From Bacteroidia bacterium (lineage in GTDB: Bacteria; Bacteroidota; Bacteroidia; UKL13-3), in assembly GCA_025454975.1 (NCBI GenBank), contig JALONK010000005.1, forward strand, positions 1-64,000: a stretch of DNA of 64,000 nucleotides. The letters are read 5' to 3'. Positions 26,915 to 33,136 of this stretch are shown piece after piece; positions within the stretch are counted from its first letter, which is position 1, and each line of letters starts with the position of its first letter. Under the pieces are notes generated by a model. The model had not been told where the DNA came from and ran no database searches. It worked only from the letters and a program-made list of their open reading frames with translations. A program made the position numbers and the translations under genes.

Positions 26915-27067
26915 ATGAACGCTTCTAACCGATTGTTCGCAATTTCTATGTTTTCCCTTGTATGCGGGATTGTGTATCATAACATCCTACCTAAAGATGT
27001 ATTTCATCTGATCTTCTACTCGCTGTCCGGTATATCTATTATTTGTGCGGCTTTAAAGGTCCGCTAA
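26915..27067 (+). CDS. Small two-helix membrane protein
   Basis: A 50-residue protein (MNASNRLFAISMFSLVCGIV at the start) with two hydrophobic segments, about 6-21 and 30-46, separated by a short polar loop with a Pro-Lys-Asp turn. It starts 8 bp after the T9SS gene stop on the same strand and ends just before a strong terminator, so it is probably the last gene of that unit. No family recognised. It is too short for routine gene callers. Confidence 0.55.
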   Translation: MNASNRLFAISMFSLVCGIVYHNILPKDVFHLIFYSLSGISIICAALKVR

Positions 27068-27091
27068 GTCGGAAGAGTCAATAAAATGCTG

Positions 27092-27121
27092 AAAAGCGCC
27101 TGGTATACCGGGCGCTTTTTT
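27092..27121 (+). terminator. Intrinsic terminator after the T9SS unit
   Basis: AAAAGCGCCTGG, a TATA loop and CCGGGCGCTTTTTT form a GC-rich hairpin with one wobble pair and a T tract. Confidence 0.8.
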
Positions 27122-27202
27122 ATTGCTGATAATTTTATCTGTAAGTGCAGCAGCGGTTTCAGCGGTATCTGATATACTCACCACGTCTAAATTAAAAACA
27201 TC

Positions 27203-27817
27203 ATGAACAAACCAAGCAAAACACAGGAAAACATCGCTGCATTCTTAACACAAAATCCGGGTAGCACAATCGAAGAGATCATCGCAGGCATCGGAGGAAC
27301 ATCACTGATTATTAACAATAGCGTTAAATCAATGATCAAAAACGAAATGATCATCTCTACAACTGGCAAAATCCCAAAGCTCACATTGGTTGAACCTATC
27401 GCAGCAACTGAAACTACAGATGAAGCAACCCAGGACGAGGATAAACAGGATGAGAATGCAAAGCCGAAACCCTATTACATAACACGTCACAGCAGCACCT
27501 ACAAATTTGATGGGTTGCAGTTCAAGAAAGGACCGTTAGCAGTTGCCGTCATCAAGAGGTACGTTGAAGACCATGCACCAACTTTCGAGCAGTTAAAAGA
27601 GATCTTTCCTGATGACATGGTTAAATACTATGGAGTTTTTACCATCCATAGCGAAGCAAAGAAAGCTTCCTTGAAATACCCGCGCTATTTCCTGAAGGAA
27701 GACCAGATCATTACACTCGCTGACAAAACGAAAATTGCCGTTACAAACCAGTGGACGCTGGCCAACTTCGAGCCATTCGTGAAAATTGCCCGCAAGCTTG
27801 GCTATAAGATCAAATAG
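27203..27817 (+). CDS. Winged-helix protein paired with an AAA ATPase
   Basis: A 204-residue protein. Residues 1-60 form a winged-helix-like DNA-binding segment (NIAAFLTQNPGSTIEEIIAG, then NNSVKSMIKNEMI). An acidic linker follows (about 65-90, DEATQDEDKQDENAK). A C-terminal domain of about 110 residues contains YYITRHSSTYKFDGLQFKKG and LADKTKIAVTNQW and is unassigned. The AAA ATPase gene begins 57 bp downstream on the same strand. The two are likely co-expressed, with this one possibly as the DNA- or substrate-binding partner. Confidence 0.6.
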   Translation: MNKPSKTQENIAAFLTQNPGSTIEEIIAGIGGTSLIINNSVKSMIKNEMIISTTGKIPKLTLVEPIAATETTDEATQDEDKQDENAKPKPYYITRHSSTYKFDGLQFKKGPLAVAVIKRYVEDHAPTFEQLKEIFPDDMVKYYGVFTIHSEAKKASLKYPRYFLKEDQIITLADKTKIAVTNQWTLANFEPFVKIARKLGYKIK

Positions 27818-27874
27818 TGCTCCGGCACTATTTGACTATTCCTTCTACATTCTTCACCTTCAATTCTTAAGACA

Positions 27875-28978
27875 ATGTATTTACAAAAACTCATGAGGCA
27901 CATACTGCCTGCAAACAAGATTATTGCTCCAAATGTTGGATACAGATTCGATCCCCAAAGCAAATACTTCTCAGCGCTATGGTATTTTCTATCTCAACAT
28001 AACGTGTTCCCCTCGCGGTACGCGATACATCGCGTAAATGTATGGAAGTATTATGAGGCGTTAATCCGGGAGCATAATATTCCTAAAGAGAGGATTATCT
28101 CCTTAGGGTTCTTTGATGACCATCATACAAACGCTCATGAAACCAGTAATGCGTTTATTCTGTTGAGCAAAAATGTGATCATCCAGTTAAGCGGTAATGA
28201 TGTGGTTTTTTATCATTACGGTTTGAAAGACGACCAGTTTGAAGAATTATGCTCATGCGCTCATAGGTTTAAAATCCCGATTGTTTACGAAAACAATATA
28301 CATCTAATCCTTCAGGGAGATTATGGGCTATATCTTTCCGACTTTAAGATCAAACAGTCAAAAGTAGATGTGACGTTGAACTACAACGATGATTTTATAT
28401 ACATCAACGAACTTGTGCTGAATACGCTAAAGCAAAAGGATGCAAAAGGCCTGTTTCTTTTCCATGGAGAACCGGGTACCGGAAAGTCATCATACTTACG
28501 CTACCTGATTACTCAGGTTAATAAGAAGGTAATTTACGTTCCTTCAGATCTGGCTAGTGTCATAGCCCATCCCAATCTTTTGTCTCTCCTCACAGAGCAT
28601 CCTAACTGCGTCCTGGTGATAGAAGATTCAGAAAATCTTATTGAATCCAGGGATGGCAAAAGAAGCGGTGCATTATCCAACATTCTGAACCTGTGCGATG
28701 GCTTGCTTGGAGATTGCATCAACATCCAGATTATAGCCACTTTCAATACCTCACTGGGGGACATTGATAGCGCGCTGCTGCGTAAGGGTCGTCTGACGGC
28801 ACGTTATGAGTTTAAGAAGCTTGAAGTCCAAAAAGCACAAGCGCTTTCAGATCATTTAGGGAATACTTCAGTCATCACCCAAGAAATGACCCTAACCGAC
28901 ATTTATAATCAAGATGATGATGATTTTAAACCAAGGAAGGGGGTTGAGAATAAAATTGGGTTTAAGATAGCCAGCTAA
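27875..28978 (+). CDS. AAA+ ATPase
   Basis: A 367-residue protein. Residues 1-180 are a non-ATPase N-terminal region. The AAA core has Walker A GEPGTGKSS (198-206), Walker B CVLVIEDSE (245-253), the sensor-1 Asn in IIATFNTS (about 291) and an RKGRL arginine-finger-like element (303-307). The layout fits classic AAA (not Clp or MCM) remodelling ATPases such as the BCS1/ClpX-like single-ring group. It pairs with the winged-helix protein upstream. Substrate is unknown. The palindrome TTTCAACTGAAA starts 8 bp after its stop codon. Confidence 0.75.
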   Translation: MYLQKLMRHILPANKIIAPNVGYRFDPQSKYFSALWYFLSQHNVFPSRYAIHRVNVWKYYEALIREHNIPKERIISLGFFDDHHTNAHETSNAFILLSKNVIIQLSGNDVVFYHYGLKDDQFEELCSCAHRFKIPIVYENNIHLILQGDYGLYLSDFKIKQSKVDVTLNYNDDFIYINELVLNTLKQKDAKGLFLFHGEPGTGKSSYLRYLITQVNKKVIYVPSDLASVIAHPNLLSLLTEHPNCVLVIEDSENLIESRDGKRSGALSNILNLCDGLLGDCINIQIIATFNTSLGDIDSALLRKGRLTARYEFKKLEVQKAQALSDHLGNTSVITQEMTLTDIYNQDDDDFKPRKGVENKIGFKIAS

Positions 28979-28985
28979 CACCTTA

Positions 28986-28997
28986 TTTCAACTGAAA
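28986..28997. repeat. Palindrome TTTCAACTGAAA after the AAA ATPase gene
   Basis: Member of the TTTCAnnTGAAA set, 8 bp after the stop codon and followed by AAGG as at 4354. There is no second half (TTTGTTG hairpin) here. Confidence 0.5.
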
Positions 28998-29099
28998 AAG
29001 GTTGATGTTTTAATGAATAAGGAATTAGAACAATCGTTGATATTGCAGAAGTAAGCTACAGGAATGAGTAGCCGTATCTTTTGTTTCATAGGTTAGGGT

Positions 29100-29125
29100 A
29101 GAGCCTCCGCGCAAGTGGAGGCTTT
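29100..29125. terminator. Weak hairpin between convergent AAA and ImmA genes
   Basis: AGAGCCTCC (29100-29108) and GGAGGCTTT (29117-29125) form a stem with one mismatch and only a short T run. It is placed where a shared terminator would be expected. Confidence 0.4.
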
Positions 29126-29169
29126 ACTATTAAAATGATTGCTGAAAATCAATCAACCCAACTGGTGAA

Positions 29170-29700
29170 CTAAAATTGGCTCAAAAGCTTTAGATTCATT
29201 AACCTGAAAGTCATTGCTGAAACACTGACGTTGAAAAGTTGGGCAAGCTCTTGTAAATTGTCGTCATCGCTTAATTCAAAATGATGATTCACGATTTCAT
29301 TCTTTAAAAGCTTTTCAGGCATAAGGATGGATGCAGCAAAAGCGTTGGCTTCCCTTTCTCTCTGCATTTCTCCGGTTGATGAATCTTGATTGCGAAACTC
29401 AACCTTAAATTGCTTATCTATAAAGAGAGCGCTTTCTAGATCATCCCTATGCAGTTCAAAATGCCCTAGTTCATGCGCTATTGTAAATCTTTGGCGTACT
29501 TTAGATTCGGTTGGATTATAACCGATAAACCCTGCCCCGTCCTTAATTACTAATACACCAGAAACATCCTCACCTAAATCATACGCTTTAATTTCCAAGC
29601 CTCTCTTTTTTGCAATTTCATTAACAGGAATAGGAAGCTCTTCAATTTGGTATTCGTTTAAGATTTGAATGGTTATTCTTTCTATTCTTTTGTTTAGCAT
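29170..29700 (-). CDS. ImmA/IrrE family metallopeptidase
   Basis: A 176-residue protein with the zinc-protease motif RFTIAHELGHFELH (HELGH at 76-80) and the third ligand region EREANAFAASILMP (Glu at about 117), both typical of ImmA/IrrE. These proteases cleave partner Xre repressors when triggered, as in ICEBs1 ImmA-ImmR and IrrE-DdrO. The partner gene lies immediately upstream (4 bp gap) on the same strand. Its position facing away from the ubiquitin-like operon suggests it controls that operon by removing the Xre repressor. The trigger is unknown. Confidence 0.88.
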   Translation of the reverse strand: MLNKRIERITIQILNEYQIEELPIPVNEIAKKRGLEIKAYDLGEDVSGVLVIKDGAGFIGYNPTESKVRQRFTIAHELGHFELHRDDLESALFIDKQFKVEFRNQDSSTGEMQREREANAFAASILMPEKLLKNEIVNHHFELSDDDNLQELAQLFNVSVSAMTFRLMNLKLLSQF

Positions 29701-29704
29701 TATT

Positions 29705-30049
29705 TTATGACGTTTTTATTTCGATTTCTTCAATAAAATTCAGAATTTTTTCCTTTGTCTTCTTATCACTAGATTCCTTTGCAATAATTTTCTTCCATTG
29801 CGGACTTACTTTGTCACTTACATCCAATTGAGGAAACAGATCTGAGGCCTGAATGTTTAAAACTTTTGCAATATCCCAAAGAACATGGATTGGAGGATGT
29901 TGCCTACCTTTTTCAATATTGACTATGGAAGCACGAGACAGGTCCAAAAAGCTAGCAAAGGTTTCCTGCTTCAAATTAGCCTTAACTCTTGCCTCTCTTA
30001 TTTTACCACCTAAAACCCTATAAAAATTAGTCTTTTCTGTTGATACCAT
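29705..30049 (-). CDS. Xre-family repressor partnered with ImmA
   Basis: 114 residues from the ATG at 30049. The frame extends to 30094 with a hydrophobic, atypical leader, but that start lies upstream of a good -7 box, so I reject it. Residues about 10-65 form an Xre helix-turn-helix: YRVLGGKIREARVKANLKQE, TFASFLDLSRASIVNIEKGR and QHPPIHVLWDIAKVL. The C-terminal 45 residues are a Lys-rich tail likely to contact ImmA. It is probably autoregulated: its own -33 element lies in a palindrome (30093-30105). It probably also represses the divergent ubiquitin-like operon. Confidence 0.85.
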   Translation of the reverse strand: MVSTEKTNFYRVLGGKIREARVKANLKQETFASFLDLSRASIVNIEKGRQHPPIHVLWDIAKVLNIQASDLFPQLDVSDKVSPQWKKIIAKESSDKKTKEKILNFIEEIEIKTS

Positions 30050-30066
30050 TTGATAGTAAAGTGCAA

Positions 30067-30097
30067 CAAATATAATAATAATGTATAATATCACAAA
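30067..30097 (-). promoter_or_regulatory. Promoter of the Xre-ImmA unit
   Basis: On the minus strand TTTG (30097-30094), a 19-bp spacer and TATATTTG (30074-30067), a full match to TAnnTTTG, lie 17 bp from the Xre ATG at 30049. The -33 TTTG is part of the palindrome ACAAA-CTG-TTTGT. Confidence 0.7.
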
Positions 30098-30118
30098 CTG
30101 TTTGTAAAACTTTACAAA
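30093..30118. promoter_or_regulatory. Candidate Xre operators in the divergent region (first cluster)
   Basis: ACAAA-CTG-TTTGT (30093-30105) overlaps TTTGTAAA-AC-TTTACAAA (30101-30118, perfect 8-bp arms). The cluster covers the -33 of the Xre promoter. Confidence 0.65.
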
Positions 30119-30122
30119 TAAA

Positions 30123-30138
30123 AAGTTTTGTAAAACTT
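30123..30138. promoter_or_regulatory. Candidate Xre operator at the ubiquitin-like promoter
   Basis: AAGTTTT-GT-AAAACTT is a perfect 7-bp-arm palindrome that overlaps the -33 TTG of the forward promoter. It shares the TTTGTAAAAC core with the first cluster, so one repressor could bind both. Confidence 0.65.
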
Positions 30139-30166
30139 GACATTTTATTTAATGGATTTATCTTTG
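30137..30166 (+). promoter_or_regulatory. Promoter of the ubiquitin-like (Bil-type) operon
   Basis: TTG at 30137-30139, a 19-bp spacer, then TATCTTTG at 30159-30166 (full TAnnTTTG match), 16 bp before the ATG at 30183. The spacing is the same as in the divergent promoter. Confidence 0.7.
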
Positions 30167-30182
30167 AAGAAAAATTACAATT

Positions 30183-30491
30183 ATGCTTAAAGAAGAAAAA
30201 CAGTCGAAAAAAGAGGAAAAAGAAAACAACGGTAATGACAAAAAAATCACCTTAACCTTTATAATAAACGGTGAGGCTACACAAGTATCGACCAATGTAA
30301 AAGCACCTTTAAAATCAGCAGTTGAAAAAGCACTGGAGGAAAGTGAAAATACAGGAAGGCCATTAAGTGATTGGCAAGTTAAATTTAATGGAACCATCTT
30401 AGATATGAACGAAAAAGTAGAGAATTTGCCGATCGCAGATGGCTCCGAATTGTTTCTCAGCCTAAAAACCGGTGAAGGTGGTAGCTTCTAA
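30183..30491 (+). CDS. bilA: Ubiquitin-like protein of a Bil-type conjugation operon
   Basis: 102 residues. The first 20 are a highly charged Lys/Glu/Asn stretch. Residues about 21-100 fit a single beta-grasp ubiquitin-like domain: KKITLTFIINGEATQV, a helix SAVEKALEESENTGRPLSDW, a strand QVKFNGTILDMNEKV, and ADGSELFLSLKTG. The C-terminus is ...GEGGSF, so a Gly-Gly pair is followed by two extra residues. In ubiquitin-like systems such tails are trimmed by a protease to expose the conjugation Gly. Gene order with E2, JAB and E1 downstream matches Bil systems, which attach the modifier to phage structural proteins. Unlike the two-domain ISG15-like modifier described in some Bil systems, this has one domain. 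Its end overlaps the E2 start by 20 bp. Confidence 0.75.
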   Translation: MLKEEKQSKKEEKENNGNDKKITLTFIINGEATQVSTNVKAPLKSAVEKALEESENTGRPLSDWQVKFNGTILDMNEKVENLPIADGSELFLSLKTGEGGSF

Positions 30492-31089
30492 TCCCACTGC
30501 TTTGGAGAGTCCAGCACAAATAGTTGATCCCGCGGTATCAGAAGCAAAGTTTAAGAGAGAACTTGACATATTCTTGGAGCGTGAAGAGGCGCACAGGAAG
30601 CGTGGTATTATTTTGTTAAAGGCCGGTTTCCCTGATATGGAGTTCGTTTTTATGGCTCCGCAGATAATTCCGGCACCGGTAGTATTTGCAACAAGACTTA
30701 ACTTCACAAACTATGACCTAGAAGCACCGTCAATCCGCATGATTAATCCCTTTACGGGGGACTTACTTCGTGGAAATCAAATGATAACCAACTTTCCAAG
30801 GCAAAATAATGCAAATCCGAACGCGCCTATCATGCTATTACAGGTAGAACAACCGGATGGTATACCCTTCTTTTGCATACCCGGTGTTCGCGAATATCAT
30901 GAGCATCCTTATCATACCGGGGATTCTTGGCTTTTGCATCGCAAAAAGGGAGGAGAGGGAACTTTAGGTTACTTGTTGGACAAACTTTATGATTATGGAA
31001 TATCTCCATTGAGTTCATATCATGTACCCATACAGATAAGCCTACCACAAATTCAATTAGGCATTGATCCTAGTAAGTTAATAGAATGA
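30472..31089 (+). CDS. bilB: E2-like conjugating enzyme (Bil-type)
   Basis: A 205-residue prokaryotic E2-family protein. It starts at a GTG at 30472 inside the modifier gene (another GTG six bases later is possible). The catalytic region reads FFCIPGVREYHEHPYHTGDS, with the candidate active-site Cys at 135 and His at 143, 145 and 148. This Cys...Tyr-His-x-His-Pro...Gly-Asp pattern is typical of the prokaryotic E2 families in ubiquitin-like operons. E2s accept the modifier from E1 as a thioester and pass it to the target Lys. Residues 1-120 carry the UBC-like alpha/beta core. It overlaps the JAB gene by 4 bp (ATGA). Confidence 0.78.
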   Translation: MKVVASNPTALESPAQIVDPAVSEAKFKRELDIFLEREEAHRKRGIILLKAGFPDMEFVFMAPQIIPAPVVFATRLNFTNYDLEAPSIRMINPFTGDLLRGNQMITNFPRQNNANPNAPIMLLQVEQPDGIPFFCIPGVREYHEHPYHTGDSWLLHRKKGGEGTLGYLLDKLYDYGISPLSSYHVPIQISLPQIQLGIDPSKLIE

Positions 31090-31574
31090 ATAAGTTATCT
31101 AAACTAGAAAGGATAAACTTACCTGTTTCCTGCGTTTCATTTTTATATCAGCACTTCCGGAACTCTGGAGCAAAGGGTTTGGAGTGTGTGGGGTTGCTAG
31201 CAGGTAGATATACTTCTGATACAGAATTTGAAATATGTGAAGCTATTATACCGACTCACAAAGCGTACAATTTAGAAGGTGGGCTTTTATATTCTGTAGG
31301 GGAAGAGGAATTACATAGGATTAATGTTCTTCTATATGAAAAACAACTGAGCCTTGTCTCACAGATACATACTCATCCTGGAAGAGCATATCACTCAGAA
31401 ACAGATGACGCATATCCAATTTTGGCAACTGTTGGAGGCTTGTCTATTGTAGTACCAGATTTCGCTTATGGGAAATTTGAGTTGTCAGCATGGGCGGTAT
31501 ACAGACTGAAAAAGGATACAGGTTGGACAAGGTTGAGTACAAAAGAAGTAAGTAAATTAATTACAATTGTTTAA
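31086..31574 (+). CDS. bilC: JAB/JAMM metalloprotease (deubiquitinase-like)
   Basis: A 162-residue JAMM-domain protein. The metal site is visible as Glu33 in LECVGLLAG and QIHTHPGRAYHSETDD, with His95, His97, Ser104 and Asp107 (H-x-H-x6-S-x2-D, one residue shorter than Rpn11). JAMM proteases cut isopeptide bonds after the modifier or process its precursor. Here it would trim the SerPhe tail beyond Gly-Gly and remove the modifier from targets. The gene overlaps the E2 gene by ATGA and abuts the E1 gene with no gap, so the operon is tightly coupled. Confidence 0.85.
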   Translation: MNKLSKLERINLPVSCVSFLYQHFRNSGAKGLECVGLLAGRYTSDTEFEICEAIIPTHKAYNLEGGLLYSVGEEELHRINVLLYEKQLSLVSQIHTHPGRAYHSETDDAYPILATVGGLSIVVPDFAYGKFELSAWAVYRLKKDTGWTRLSTKEVSKLITIV

Positions 31575-33119
31575 ATGGGGGTAGCCAATTTTTTCGACAA
31601 GACTGCCTTAGGGGCAGCGCAGATACTTAAAGACTTTAACAGAGAAGCCTTTGAAAACATTCTTGAGCAACAGTGTATTAGGATAGTTTTTGATGATGAT
31701 GCAGCAGCCAAATCAGAAGCTAAAGCCTCTTTGGATCTTTTGGTTAGACTAATCGCCAGGCTTTATCCCAATGTTCAAATTGTAAACCGTAGCGCCAAGA
31801 ATAGTCCATACGCAATTACATTGGAGGCTTTAGCCAAGAATATTAATCCGCGAATTAATCTGTCGAAACGATCAAAAAGCACAATAGATATTGTCGTTGG
31901 AAACGAGATGTACGAATCGACATCACAGAGGAAATTCTACATTGGTTCTGACGGTTGGATTTCTAAGTTTTCCAGCAATAAACCTATGGGTTCTGGATCG
32001 TCAAACAATCCCTTTGGTGCAGGTGCTGCAGCGTGTTTTGCTGCGGCTAATGTTTTTCGAAGTGTATTTAAAGATCAACTTAAAAAAGGCGATTTAGATA
32101 CCGAGTTTGCGGTTTGCACGTATCGCTATTCTAGATTTGACAGAGTTGAAACTCCCGATACGGGACCACAACTTCTCGATATTGATCTTGGCGAAACTCA
32201 ACTGGTTGGCGTTGGAGCGATTGGTAATTCTGTTGTATGGGCGCTCAGTAATTTATCTCACTTACGCGGTAATCTCGAAATTATTGATCATCAAAAGATT
32301 GACTTATCGAACTTACAGCGATACATATTGACAACGCAGGATGACGTTGGTAAAGATAAAGTATCGTTCGCAAAAGAATTTTTAAATAGCACAGAATTGA
32401 ACATTATAGATGTGCCTTACAAATGGGGTGAATATCTTAGTCAAAGGAAAGATTTCATGCTTGAAAGAGTAGCTGTATGTGTTGATTCAGCGGCAGACCG
32501 TGTAGCGGTGCAAGGTAGCCTGCCTAAAAAGATTTTTAATGCCTGGACTCAGCCTGCTTCTTTAGGCGTATCGCGACATATAAACTTCTTAGAATCAGCT
32601 TGCCTTGCATGTTTGTACATGCCGGATGAAAAAAAGAAGAGCAGGTCTGTAGTCATCTCTGAAAGCCTCGGGTTATTGGCTCATGAACTTATCATAAGGA
32701 AATACCTTGCCACTAAAACTCCAGTCGATAATGCAATTATCTCGTTAGTAAGTGCTGCTAAGGGAATACCTGAAGATCAGTTAATACAGTTTTTAGGAAA
32801 GGACATTGAAGTCTTCTATTCAGAATTTGTATGTGGCGGTGTTTTAATGAGGTTAGAGGGTACACCGAACCAAGGTGCCGAAGTAGAGGTGCCTTCTGCT
32901 TTTGAATCAGCGTTAGCCGGCATTCTCTTGGCCGCTGAAATAGTTATTGATGCTGGCAACTTGCGGGATACACAAATACATTCCATTTCTAAGTTTAATC
33001 TCCTTAGGCCGGTAACTAATTATTTGCTGGAGGAACAGCATAAACATCACTCCAACCGTTGTATTTGTCAGGATCGAATATTCAGAGATGTTTACTCCGT
33101 TAAATGGAACAATCCATAG
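31575..33119 (+). CDS. bilD: E1-like activating enzyme (Bil-type)
   Basis: A 514-residue protein. Residues 1-195 are a strand/helix N-terminal region. Residues about 200-350 form a ThiF/E1 Rossmann adenylation domain with GVGAIGNS (212-219), IIDHQKIDLSNLQRY (236-250, the acidic and Arg-containing ATP loop) and VCVDSAADR (301-309). CLAC (343-346) is one candidate for a catalytic or structural Cys pair. Residues 418-460 read EFVCGG (Cys420) and then VPSAFESALAGILLAAEIV, a conserved C-terminal block of prokaryotic E1 proteins in these operons. E1s adenylate the modifier C-terminus and form a thioester. Which Cys is catalytic cannot be decided from sequence. Confidence 0.82.
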   Translation: MGVANFFDKTALGAAQILKDFNREAFENILEQQCIRIVFDDDAAAKSEAKASLDLLVRLIARLYPNVQIVNRSAKNSPYAITLEALAKNINPRINLSKRSKSTIDIVVGNEMYESTSQRKFYIGSDGWISKFSSNKPMGSGSSNNPFGAGAAACFAAANVFRSVFKDQLKKGDLDTEFAVCTYRYSRFDRVETPDTGPQLLDIDLGETQLVGVGAIGNSVVWALSNLSHLRGNLEIIDHQKIDLSNLQRYILTTQDDVGKDKVSFAKEFLNSTELNIIDVPYKWGEYLSQRKDFMLERVAVCVDSAADRVAVQGSLPKKIFNAWTQPASLGVSRHINFLESACLACLYMPDEKKKSRSVVISESLGLLAHELIIRKYLATKTPVDNAIISLVSAAKGIPEDQLIQFLGKDIEVFYSEFVCGGVLMRLEGTPNQGAEVEVPSAFESALAGILLAAEIVIDAGNLRDTQIHSISKFNLLRPVTNYLLEEQHKHHSNRCICQDRIFRDVYSVKWNNP

Positions 33120-33136
33120 ACTAACCACATTGAACC

